Origin: WTAW01 sp050124775
GTDB lineage: Bacteria; Acidobacteriota; Aminicenantia; Aminicenantales; Aminicenantaceae
Reading direction: 5' to 3'
Assembly (NCBI GenBank): GCA_050124775.1
Contig: JASFEP010000250.1
Span: forward strand, 1 to 6,776
Length of the DNA stretch: 6,776 nucleotides
Shown: positions 1 to 6,523 of the stretch, one piece after another
How the letters are laid out: each line of letters begins with the position of its first letter
Numbering within the stretch: position 1 is the stretch's first letter
Position numbers and translations under genes: made by a program
The notes under the pieces: generated by a model
Database searches by the model: none
What the model was told of the DNA's origin: nothing
The model's input: only the letters and a program-made list of their open reading frames with translations

Positions 1-1673
1 CAATTGGTATTTCACTTATGTCCAGGTTGCCGAACAGGCAGATATTCAAGGGCTCGATAACAAGATCTTCAATTTTATCGCGGAACACACATCCATAACA
101 TCGACGAAACTTTACACACAACCAGTCAAAAAAATTCACCTCCATTCAAATTTGGTGGGGGATGTCGAAGATAACGGGAATATCAAATATGTCCATATCT
201 TTTCGATCATCGCATTTTTCGTGCTTTTTATCGCATGCATAAACTTCATGAATCTCACGACAGCACACGCGAGCAAACGGGCGAAAGAAGTCGGGATGAG
301 AAAAGTCGCAGGAGCCAAGAGGGCACAAATTACCAAACAGTTTCTGGGAGAGTCTATCTTTGTATCATTTTTTTCTCTGATTATCGCTGTTTGTATCGTG
401 CTCTTTGTTCTTCCCCTGTTTAACAATGTCACCGGTAAAGAGCTTTCCATTGCGGCTGTGAGCAGTATGGGCATTTTGCTCACACTGATTTTTGTTACGC
501 TATCGACGGGCATTGTTGCGGGATCTTATCCTGCATTCTTTCTGTCGTCGTTTCAGCCTGTGATGACTCTCAGGAAATCAGGAAAGTTCGGTCCGAAAAG
601 TCTGGCCTTCAGGAGGTTTCTGGTAGTTTTGCAATTTTCCCTGTCCATCACTCTTATAGTCGCCACTTTGGTCGTTCATAAACAACTCGATTTTATACAA
701 AACAGAAATATAGGTTTTGAAAGAGACCATGTTCTCTGTATACGGCTCAGAGGGGAATCGCCCCGATACTATGATTCCTTGAAAAACGAACTCGTGAAAA
801 ATCCGAAAGTATTGAGTGTCACCGCGGCCAATCAACTGCCGACGCATATTATGTATAATATAACCGGAGCTAACTGGGAGGGGAAAAATCCCGATGACGA
901 TTATTTATTTTATTTTGTTACTGTCGACTACGATTTTATTCAGACTTTAAACCTTCAGATCGCCGATGGCAGAGCTTTCTCGAAAGATTTTCAGAGCGAC
1001 CGGACCGAAGCCTTTATCCTGAATGAAAAAGCGGCCGAAATCATGGGAAAAGAACACCCGGTGGGAGAAACATTCTTATTTTTCGGGCGCAAGGGAAAAA
1101 TAATCGGCATCGTTGAGAATTTTAATTTCGATAGCTTTTACAATGACATAAAACCTTTGGTCCTGTTGTATGAGCCGCCGAGCAGTGATAATTATGTCAT
1201 GATCAAGATATCGGGCGATAATATTTCTGCGAATCTGGCATCCGTTGAAGAGACCTGGAATAAAACAGTTCCTCTCTATCCTTTTGATTTCAGTTTCCTG
1301 GACGAAGAGTTCAACAGGCAGTATCAAGCCGAGAAACGAATGGGAAGGTTGTTCAACACGTTCACTTTTCTTTCGATATTTATCGCTTCTCTCGGTCTGT
1401 TCGGTCTAGTTTCCTTCATGTCTAACCAGAGAACCAAAGAGATCGGCATCCGCAGGGTGGTGGGAGCTTCGGTTGCGGATATCGCAAAGCTTCTATCAAG
1501 CTTACTATTTCATGAGCAGATGGCTGGATAACTTTGTTTACAGAACGAACATTCACATCTGGATATTTCTCTCTTCTGCGGTGATTGCATTCGTCATTGC
1601 CCTATTTTCAGTAAGCTACAAGACAATCAAAGCGGCAGTTGCAAATCCGGCAGATTCGCTGCGGTATGAATAA
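1..1673 (+). pseudogene. MacB/FtsX-like ABC transporter permease, 5'-truncated by window edge and frameshifted near its 3' end
   Basis: The reading frame is open from base 2 without a stop, so the gene starts left of the window; the apparent GTG-type start at 152 is internal. It covers the end of a first MacB-type periplasmic region (QPVKKIHLHSNL), then a membrane segment with the FtsX signature IACINFMNL and RAKEVGMRKVAGAKR (about 190-330). Further hydrophobic segments lie near 355-425, 465-550 and 605-685. A second periplasmic core domain spans about 700-1290. The second FtsX block, with TKEIGIRRVVGAS, spans about 1340-1480. The frame then breaks: frame 2 runs into a TAA at 1529-1531, while the expected C-terminus (AYYFMSRWLDNFVYR to NPADSLRYE) continues in another frame to TAA at 1671-1673. 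From memory of the family, about 17-20 residues of one membrane helix are missing at the junction, so a deletion is more likely than a single-base slip. Such permeases act in the inner membrane with an ATPase not seen here; the substrate is unknown. Likely inactive unless this is an assembly error. Confidence 0.85.
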
Positions 1674-1819
1674 AAATTGTGTGTAAATAAATTGTAAATT
1701 GTTAAATTGTGCTTAGACTGGCCCAAGTCTTTCAAAATAAATAAGTTAAGTTATTTTTTTCCGTTTAAAAGCACCTTAGAAGCACTTTTTTGGGGCTCAA
1801 ATGTAGTGTTTAACGGAAA
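1674..1819. other. Convergent intergenic region with short repeats
   Basis: No gene is visible between the permease end and the AKR end. The stretch is AT-rich and begins with four copies of AAATTGT, at 1674, 1689, 1696 and 1704. A weak hairpin lies at 1715-1730 and a longer imperfect inverted repeat at 1746-1828. The hexamer AAGCAC occurs twice, 11 bases apart (1769-1774 and 1780-1785). Confidence 0.6.
1715..1732 (+). terminator. Weak hairpin, possible terminator of the permease gene
   Basis: AGACT (1715-1719) pairs with AGTCT (1726-1730) across a 6-base loop, GGCCCA, and is followed by only a short T run. It lies 42 bases beyond the permease stop, in a convergent gap where a terminator is expected. 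The 5-bp stem and poor U-tract make this weak. Confidence 0.25.
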
Positions 1820-1828
1820 CTAACTTAA
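1746..1828. repeat. Imperfect inverted repeat between convergent genes
   Basis: TTAAGTTA (1746-1753) is perfectly inverted as TAACTTAA (1821-1828). Further in, CCGTTTAAA (1761-1769) is nearly inverted as TTTAACGG (1809-1816). The arms are about 20-24 bases with a T-rich bulge in the left arm, and the interior is about 39 bases. The right arm includes the TAG stop of the AKR gene (1820-1822). It could be a bidirectional terminator structure or a degenerate MITE-like element; the sequence does not decide. Confidence 0.5.
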
Positions 1829-3049
1829 AAGCGCATGGGCTTTGTTGAGTTTATCAGGAATGGGAAGACTCTGGGGGCAGTGGGAAACACAGGTTCCACA
1901 ATTTACGCAAGCATCGGCTTTGCGGGGGAGCGATGCATAAAGCGTTCTGGCTTTGTTCCAGTCGTGATCATCATAGGCATAACGTTCGAAACGAAGGATA
2001 TCGGTAATGGGCACCTGCTGAGGACAGTGGGGCTGGCATTGTGTGCACAGGCGGCACGCCATTTTATCAGCCTGAGCGGTCATCATCGCGATGGCTTGGG
2101 CATCCCGTGCACGCAACTCCTTTCCGGCACCTGAATAGGTCTCCACGAATTCGTCGATGTTTTTGACCCGGATGACGGCTACATCGATCTTAGTGCTGGT
2201 AGTCAGCCACCGCACGAGCGCATTATGAGGAGATACTCCGACAGGAAGACTGTCCTTAAAGGCCCGATCCTCCTTCATACGTCCGATGCCTCGTGCCGTT
2301 TTCATGGCAACGGTTCCGAAGCCTTTTTTCCGTGCAAATTCGAGGAATCGGTCCATCTCGGGGTCGGCACCGTAGGAATACATGAACTGGGCATGTTCAT
2401 AGAGGCCGTCTTCGACCACAGCGGTCAGAACCTGTGCAGCGCTCTCCCCACCCGGCACCCTGGAATCGCCGGCATATCCATGCTGGGAAAGGCAGAGGTG
2501 TTTGACCAGCCCTTCTTTCTTCAGCCGTTCGAATGCGCGCACGAAACCCCTCTCTTTTTTAACCTCTTCTGTGTTGTGGTAACCAAAATGAAGCTGCATG
2601 TCGTCGAAATAGCCGAGACCTGTCCGCTTCAACGCTTCCTTCACATAGGCATAATGGACCTCTTCGTCGATGGAGCCCGTCCGGTGGTCTCCCCCTACCC
2701 TATCCACTGTGACCTGGCAATAATGGGCTTCGCGGTTCTTAAGGATAGAGTCCGGTGTCTGGCTTCTCACCCACCGGTTGGCTTTATGCCAGTAGTTCAT
2801 CCCGCATAAAATACCAGCTTCGGCAGGTGCCGAAGCCAGATCTCCAGACCCGATCAAGATAGAGACTTCACGGCCGGAGTAGCCCAGCTTTCGGCGGGAC
2901 AGTTGCCCCACTTTACGGGCGGCTCCTTCAATCGTGACCTCACTGCCGTTCCATGGCTCGCCCCTCATCCTGGTCGTCAATCCGGCCACAAGCGTGGCAG
3001 ACGATAGCTTTAGAAATTCGCGTCTCTTGATTAAGCGTTTGAGATTCAT
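1820..3049 (-). CDS. Tat-exported aldo/keto reductase-fold oxidoreductase with two C-terminal [4Fe-4S] motifs
   Basis: 409 residues. The N-terminus carries a twin-arginine signal (KRREFLKLSS, residues 8-17) followed by a short hydrophobic stretch, so the folded protein is predicted to be exported by Tat. Residues about 53-310 follow the aldo/keto reductase barrel, from RKLGYSGREVS through LQLH-like MQLHFGYHN (H154) to a late region resembling VAMKTARGIG. The C-terminus holds two ferredoxin motifs, C332-x2-C335-x2-C338-x3-C342-P and C381-x2-C384-x2-C387-x3-C391-P, each expected to bind a [4Fe-4S] cluster. By my alignment the usual catalytic Asp, Tyr and Lys are replaced by H88, W93 and D116, and only the His survives (H154). 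NADPH-dependent carbonyl reduction therefore should not be assumed. The ATG at 3047-3049 is preceded by AAAGGA eight bases upstream. It is the second gene of an operon behind the flavodoxin (13-base gap), which suggests an electron-transfer role. Substrate unknown. Confidence 0.88.
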   Translation of the reverse strand: MNLKRLIKRREFLKLSSATLVAGLTTRMRGEPWNGSEVTIEGAARKVGQLSRRKLGYSGREVSILIGSGDLASAPAEAGILCGMNYWHKANRWVRSQTPDSILKNREAHYCQVTVDRVGGDHRTGSIDEEVHYAYVKEALKRTGLGYFDDMQLHFGYHNTEEVKKERGFVRAFERLKKEGLVKHLCLSQHGYAGDSRVPGGESAAQVLTAVVEDGLYEHAQFMYSYGADPEMDRFLEFARKKGFGTVAMKTARGIGRMKEDRAFKDSLPVGVSPHNALVRWLTTSTKIDVAVIRVKNIDEFVETYSGAGKELRARDAQAIAMMTAQADKMACRLCTQCQPHCPQQVPITDILRFERYAYDDHDWNKARTLYASLPRKADACVNCGTCVSHCPQSLPIPDKLNKAHALLS

Positions 3050-3057
3050 AATTTAGA

Positions 3058-3063
3058 TCCTTT
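3058..3063 (-). promoter_or_regulatory. Ribosome binding site of the AKR gene
   Basis: The minus strand reads AAAGGA followed by eight bases and the ATG at 3049-3047. The last A of the original flavodoxin reading frame's stop region (TGA, 3065-3063) touches this site, so translation of the two genes was probably coupled before the flavodoxin gained its early stop. Confidence 0.7.
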
Positions 3064-3521
3064 CAATCCTGGTTTTTAGACAACTTAAGAATCCCTCTAG
3101 CCCATATGGCTGCGCGCTCGAGTTCGCCCTCAAGGAGAGGACCTTCGGTATCTTCGACAAAAAAGCCTTCTGGGTCTCCAATGAGAATTCCTCCCTTATT
3201 TTAAAGCTTACTCGCGATTTTTGATGCGGCAAAACCGAAGGCCTTAACCCATTTGGCCGGGATTCTGGTATCGAACGCAGCGACATTCGTTCCCTTTAAA
3301 GCATATTTCGGGATCTTGTTCAGAAATTTCTTCATGGCCTCGGATGCGCGACCCGCGTGAGTGGGTCCCCCCACGATGAGAAGGTCGAACTCTCCCAATT
3401 CAGGTAAATTCACCTCATCTATCCGAAGAGTCTGAGCCTCCCCGGCAACAGCCCCACCTATAGCTTCAGCGATCTTCTCTGTGTTCCCATGGAGCGAATC
3501 AAACACGACTAGCGTTTTCAT
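3063..3521 (-). pseudogene. Flavodoxin-family protein interrupted by an in-frame TAA
   Basis: The ATG at 3521-3519 has a GGGAG site about ten bases upstream. The first 106 residues form a flavodoxin FMN-binding domain: a first beta strand (TLVVFDS), the phosphate loop LHGNTEKIAEAI (residues 10-21), and the FMN-ring loop VGGPTHAGRAS (about 50-60). A third strand, VAAFDTRIP, leads into KAFGFAASKIASKL. A TAA at 3203-3201 then stops the frame. Beyond it, in the same frame, the family C-terminus continues intact for 45 codons (NKGGILIGDPEGFFVEDTEG, then GELERAAIWARGI) to TGA at 3065-3063. The whole frame is 152 codon positions, typical of short flavodoxins. The TAA stands where relatives usually have Lys, Glu or a similar polar residue, so one base change explains it. 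The truncated product would lack the last beta strand and helix, and is probably unstable. A sequencing error or readthrough is possible. Flavodoxins are cytoplasmic one- or two-electron carriers; here it is co-transcribed with the Tat-AKR-ferredoxin. Confidence 0.88.
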
Positions 3522-3642
3522 TTATTCAACACTCCCACACGAGCATTAAATATGAAGTGAAATCAATATTATCTTAAGCCATTTGAAAATCAAAATACCA
3601 AATTCACAGGAAAAAATAAAGTGCAGTGTTTGAAATGGAATT

Positions 3643-3666
3643 CAGCCACAGCAGAAGGCTGTTTTT
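3643..3666 (+). terminator. Small hairpin plus T5, possible terminator
   Basis: CAGCC (3643-3647) pairs with GGCTG (3657-3661) across a 9-base loop and is followed directly by TTTTT (3662-3666). This is the shape of a short intrinsic terminator on the plus strand. No plus-strand gene lies immediately upstream, so it would only guard the next promoter from stray transcription or end a small unrecognised transcript. Confidence 0.3.
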
Positions 3667-3762
3667 GGGGGTAAAATGGACACTCTAAAGCGATTTTTTG
3701 GCCTTTTTTTAAAGCTAATTTGTTTAGAATAAAATATTTAGTAAGGCCCGTCCCCCCTTAGC

Positions 3763-3792
3763 TTGACTTCGGTGTGTATCGTGGATTATGCT
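3763..3792 (+). promoter_or_regulatory. Sigma-70-type promoter of the NifX-like gene
   Basis: TTGACT (3763-3768) and TATGCT (3787-3792) are separated by 18 bases, close to the TTGACA/TATAAT consensus. Transcription would begin near 3799 and give a leader of about 35 bases before the ATG at 3835. The leader contains GGAG at 3823-3826, eight bases before the start codon. Confidence 0.6.
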
Positions 3793-3834
3793 TTTTAATC
3801 ACTAATAAGAATTCAGAAAGCCGGAGAATCACCA

Positions 3835-4239
3835 ATGAAAAAAACTGGAATTATATTTATCTTTATCTTGGTATTCATCCTGGGCGCTCAACCAATCATC
3901 GGAGAGAATGGCGACCAACCTAAAAAGATCGCCATCGCCTCAGACGGAGAGACGACGGATTCGCAGGTGGGAAGGCAGGGGGCCCGCTGCCGGTGGCTGC
4001 TCTTCTTCGACGAAGACGGCGAACTCACCGAAGCCCTAGAGAATCCTTACTGGCAGCAAAGAGGAAGCGCAGGGATAAACTGTGCGGAATTACTTGCGGA
4101 CAAAAAGGTCACCGTTTTTATCGCAACAAACATCGGAAACAAAATGGCAGGGGTTCTGGATGAGAAGGACATCACATTCATCTCTCATTCGGGAACCGTA
4201 GAAGAAGCACTCAAGGAGGTTCTGGAAAAGCAATATTAA
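3835..4239 (+). CDS. Exported NifX/NifB-type (dinitrogenase iron-molybdenum cofactor family) protein
   Basis: 134 residues. Residues 1-23 form a signal peptide: MKK, then a long hydrophobic run (GIIFIFILVFILG), then a polar boundary near GEN. The mature part, residues 30-134, follows the NifX/NifB-C fold: KIAIASDGETTDSQVG (31-46), a shortened loop with RCRWLLFFDEDGE, then ALENPYWQQRGSAGINCAELLADKKVTVFIATNIG (67-101) and a final SGTVEEALKEVL helix. Single-domain relatives bind or carry iron-sulfur or FeMo cofactor precursors in the cytoplasm, and many occur in non-fixing anaerobes with unknown roles. No nitrogenase genes are nearby. The signal peptide is unusual for this fold and predicts a periplasmic or membrane-tethered protein. 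The start is supported by GGAG at a spacing of eight and by the upstream promoter. It appears to be a single-gene unit, with convergent genes downstream. Confidence 0.85.
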   Translation: MKKTGIIFIFILVFILGAQPIIGENGDQPKKIAIASDGETTDSQVGRQGARCRWLLFFDEDGELTEALENPYWQQRGSAGINCAELLADKKVTVFIATNIGNKMAGVLDEKDITFISHSGTVEEALKEVLEKQY

Positions 4240-4271
4240 TCAGGCCTGAACGGCTCGCACCCTTTGCTGAA

Positions 4272-4310
4272 AGAACAAATGCGTCCCTACGCTATCTGGG
4301 CAGTTGTTCT
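4272..4310. repeat. 11-bp inverted repeat between convergent genes
   Basis: AGAACAAATGC (4272-4282) is inverted as GCAGTTGTTCT (4300-4310) with one mismatch and a 17-base loop. It sits in the 106-base gap between the ends of the NifX-like gene and the outer-membrane barrel gene. Neither side has a T-run, so it is not a standard intrinsic terminator. It may be an RNA 3'-end structure for both transcripts or a protein-binding palindrome. Confidence 0.5.
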
Positions 4311-4345
4311 GATTGCAACTCGGGAATCTATTTAGTTTTATTCCT

Positions 4346-5662
4346 TCAGAAAAAATATCTGGCCCTCAGCTCGAGACGGAAACGATTGGGCTTCTCGCCG
4401 AACTCCTGTCTGTCTTTCCCTGTCAAGAGCACGGCCTTCAATCTCAGTTCGAAGTTGGTGAAACCCTTATAGGTCGCTTCGGGAGCCCAGGAAGCGCTGC
4501 CATCTGAGAGATTGACAATAACGGTTGCACCCGGATTGAAATAGAGGGCTCCGAAAGCGTCCTTCTGGATGATTCTCAGGAAAATATAATCCGTCATTGG
4601 GGTGAAGCCGCTGTAGGATTTGAGGCCATCCGCCTCTTTGAGTCGAGAATCATCCCCTGAAACGACATATTCTTCGTAGGCGCCATCGACAAAGGTGTAG
4701 AAATTATCCATTTCATAAGAATCATAGCCTGTGCCGTCGTGATAGTATTCCAGTATATAGGTCGTTTCAGACTCGGAAAGGTAACGTGTTCCTAGGAGAT
4801 AACTGGTCGCATCGAAGGTGACTCTTTGGATGCGGCCATCATCCATCACTTCTGTTCGCTCCGCATCATTGAGATATGCGATCTCACCGTGAATCTCCCA
4901 GTTCGAGCGCAGATTCCGGGAGAAATCCAGGCCAAAACGGGAAGACAGACTTTTTCCGGCCAAAACGACAAGGTCGAGGTCCGTATCCAAGAGCAAAAGA
5001 TAGAGCTTTCCGGCGAAATTCCATCCCTCTTCCCGGCTGAAGGTTTCGTTGACCGATGAACTCACCGGAATGACGACCGGAGTGAAGGACAGGGTTTTGA
5101 GAGAGCCGGCAAAGCTTTTTGTGTAATCGGCAGTGATCATCCAATAGCCCTCGCGGACCAGGTCCGGCTCGTTAGGATTCTTTGGGCGCTCCACGAAGCC
5201 GGTAGGGCTCCAGGCGTAACCCTTTCCCCATCGCAAAGTCCTCTTTCCTGCATATACAGAGAAGGCGATCGATGGCTTCAGCAACATATAGCCCTGGAAG
5301 AGGTTCAAGGAAGCCTCACTCTCGTACGGCGTTGCCAAATAGTCCACATAGGGTTCGATGAGGGCTTCGAAAAGACCCTTTTGGTAAGAGAGGTCGCCCA
5401 AAAAAGCAAAATATCCTTGCGCGAGAGTCTTTGGATTGTCACGGTCATAAAATTTCAGCGTGTACAGGGATGAATTTTGCCTGAGCCAGGCAAAAGACGG
5501 TCGGAATTCGATATACCCGTCCAAAGAAAAAGATTTCTTGGCAAACTCGTCGACATCGAACCCGTATGGCTTCTCCTGTCCTGACGCATAAACATGAAAC
5601 AAGATCAAGCTGAATGTGAGAAAACTCCAAAGAAGAGCGTTGTGTCCCTTAAGTCTATTCAT
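4346..5662 (-). CDS. Predicted outer-membrane beta-barrel protein, last gene of a LolA-like/ABC permease operon
   Basis: 438 residues. An N-terminal signal peptide (MNRLKGHNALLWSFLTFSLI and on to about VYASG, residue 28) is followed by long stretches of alternating polar and aromatic/hydrophobic residues, as in transmembrane beta strands. The chain ends in NRFRLELRARYFF; a terminal aromatic after an alternating strand is the usual BAM-recognised barrel signal. A striking conserved-looking segment, YAGKRTLRWGKGYAWSPTGF then ERPKNPNEPD (residues 137-167), resembles the WG-x-G/D...NP motifs of DUF1302-like barrels found next to LolA-like proteins. I do not recognise the exact family. It starts 46 bases after the LolA-like gene stop in the same direction. 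The ribosome site is weak (GGGAAA close to the ATG), so translation may depend on coupling. Likely role: outer-membrane end of an envelope export or lipid/lipoprotein handling path; substrate unknown. Confidence 0.8.
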   Translation of the reverse strand: MNRLKGHNALLWSFLTFSLILFHVYASGQEKPYGFDVDEFAKKSFSLDGYIEFRPSFAWLRQNSSLYTLKFYDRDNPKTLAQGYFAFLGDLSYQKGLFEALIEPYVDYLATPYESEASLNLFQGYMLLKPSIAFSVYAGKRTLRWGKGYAWSPTGFVERPKNPNEPDLVREGYWMITADYTKSFAGSLKTLSFTPVVIPVSSSVNETFSREEGWNFAGKLYLLLLDTDLDLVVLAGKSLSSRFGLDFSRNLRSNWEIHGEIAYLNDAERTEVMDDGRIQRVTFDATSYLLGTRYLSESETTYILEYYHDGTGYDSYEMDNFYTFVDGAYEEYVVSGDDSRLKEADGLKSYSGFTPMTDYIFLRIIQKDAFGALYFNPGATVIVNLSDGSASWAPEATYKGFTNFELRLKAVLLTGKDRQEFGEKPNRFRLELRARYFF

Positions 5663-5708
5663 CCGTTTCCCGGCGTGAAATTCCGCAGGTCTTTTTCAAG
5701 ATCGAAGA

Positions 5709-6518
5709 TTATCTGCGCAACGTCTCGAGCTGGGGTAGAAAGGTCAGCGTGAAGATTTCATCCTTCAACTCTTTGGCTTTGATATTGGCAAAGATCATCA
5801 CGGATTTGTATCCCTTATAGAAGGGGCTTTCGGTTTCGATAACGGACGGGCGGACGATGCCACCTCCAAAATCCTTGACCTCCTTGAAGGTGAGCGTCTT
5901 GATGAGCATCTCAGCCTCGGTCATACAATCGATCTGGAGCGGCAGTAGCCTTTCTTTCTCCAAGCGAATTTTCACTCTGTCATAGGCAACTGTCCTTGTC
6001 CGTGCTTTGCAGTGGAGAAGGTATTCCGCTTCCAGATCTTCGGTTCGAATGACAGAATACTCGACAGAGTAATCCAGCCGCAAGATGTCGGAGTTATTGA
6101 AAACGCCGCCCACAACGGATTGGAGGCTCGTTATCCGGATCGGCTTAGCGACATTGGGGATGTAGAGCCACATGTTCTCATCGAGCCTGAGGGTGCTCCG
6201 CCCCTTCTCGCTGGCGGGCGAGAGGAACAATGCCGCGACCTTATCTGCCCCTTTTTTGACAGTAAACAGCACAAACTCTTTGGCCCGTCCGTTGGGCTCG
6301 ATATTGATGAGCTTGCGGTAGGCTTCGAAGGACTCGGGACTCAAGTTTCTGTCCATCTTCGCGAGGATGGCGTTCCCATCGATATCCTGAGAGGAGAAAG
6401 CTATGGCCGAACCGAATATAATCATTATCGCCAGGGAAATTAGGGAGGCCTTCAATGCTCTTGAAGCTTTTTTGTCCATTTGTTTTCTCTTGTCGAGAGT
6501 CTTTCTGAAATTAGCCAT
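5709..6518 (-). CDS. LolA-like outer-membrane lipoprotein-sorting protein (periplasmic carrier)
   Basis: 269 residues from the ATG at 6518-6516. A charged N-terminus leads to a hydrophobic signal segment (KASLISLAIMIIFGSAIAFS), so the mature protein should be periplasmic. The body matches the LolA-like family often annotated as outer membrane lipoprotein-sorting protein: GNAILAKMDRNL near the mature start, a phrase with FLSPASEKGRSTLRLDENMW then LYIPNVAKPIRI, then NNSDILRLDYS, and a last strand region ending in FLPQLETLRR. This half-barrel fold holds a lipid or lipoprotein acyl chain in a hydrophobic groove. The start is uncertain. A TTG at 6527 overlaps the permease stop and has GAGG upstream; the ATG at 6518 is five bases after that stop; and an ATG at 6479 would give a shorter and more typical signal peptide. 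Position between an FtsX-type permease and an outer-membrane barrel fits a carrier between the two membranes. Confidence 0.85.
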   Translation of the reverse strand: MANFRKTLDKRKQMDKKASRALKASLISLAIMIIFGSAIAFSSQDIDGNAILAKMDRNLSPESFEAYRKLINIEPNGRAKEFVLFTVKKGADKVAALFLSPASEKGRSTLRLDENMWLYIPNVAKPIRITSLQSVVGGVFNNSDILRLDYSVEYSVIRTEDLEAEYLLHCKARTRTVAYDRVKIRLEKERLLPLQIDCMTEAEMLIKTLTFKEVKDFGGGIVRPSVIETESPFYKGYKSVMIFANIKAKELKDEIFTLTFLPQLETLRR

Positions 6519-6523
6519 TATTC

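Larger units (their letters stand above)
3522..3834. other. Divergent regulatory region between flavodoxin and the NifX-like gene
   Basis: No gene is visible in these 313 bases. The region must hold promoters for both directions. The right side has a convincing sigma-70-like promoter at 3763-3792. On the left, the minus strand has only a poor candidate, GATAAT with TTTTGA 16 bases upstream, around 3570-3600. The middle contains a hairpin followed by T5 (3643-3666), a G-rich motif at 3662-3692 resembling one near 1786-1815, and several T-tracts (3692-3716) that could bend or melt the DNA. I saw no clear operator or riboswitch. Confidence 0.6.

Noticed and set aside
2225..2809. 194-codon open frame on the plus strand
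   Set aside because: It lies antisense to the well-supported AKR gene, has no family-like sequence and is a shadow of that gene's codon use.
3201..3203. Reassigned TAA codon (alternative genetic code) as an explanation of the flavodoxin stop
   Set aside because: TAA ends the NifX-like gene at 4237-4239 and the permease's restored frame at 1671-1673 in the expected family positions, so it works as a normal stop here.
3053..3286. 77-codon minus-strand frame overlapping the flavodoxin end
   Set aside because: The flavodoxin-like continuation (GDPEGFFVEDTEG) is in the flavodoxin's own frame, so this other frame is not a gene or a frameshifted part of it.
3835..4239. Nitrogenase cofactor assembly gene (true NifX)
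   Set aside because: No nif genes are nearby and the protein has a signal peptide; only the fold family is supported, so no symbol was given.
4240..4249. TCAGGCCTGA 10-base palindrome as an operator
   Set aside because: It lies just after the NifX-like stop codon rather than near a promoter, and one short palindrome is expected by chance.
4272..4310. Intrinsic terminator
   Set aside because: The stem is good but no T-run follows on either strand and the loop is long, so it is reported only as an inverted repeat.
6012..6443. 143-codon plus-strand frame inside the LolA-like gene
   Set aside because: Antisense to a clear LolA-like protein, with no recognisable domain or ribosome site.
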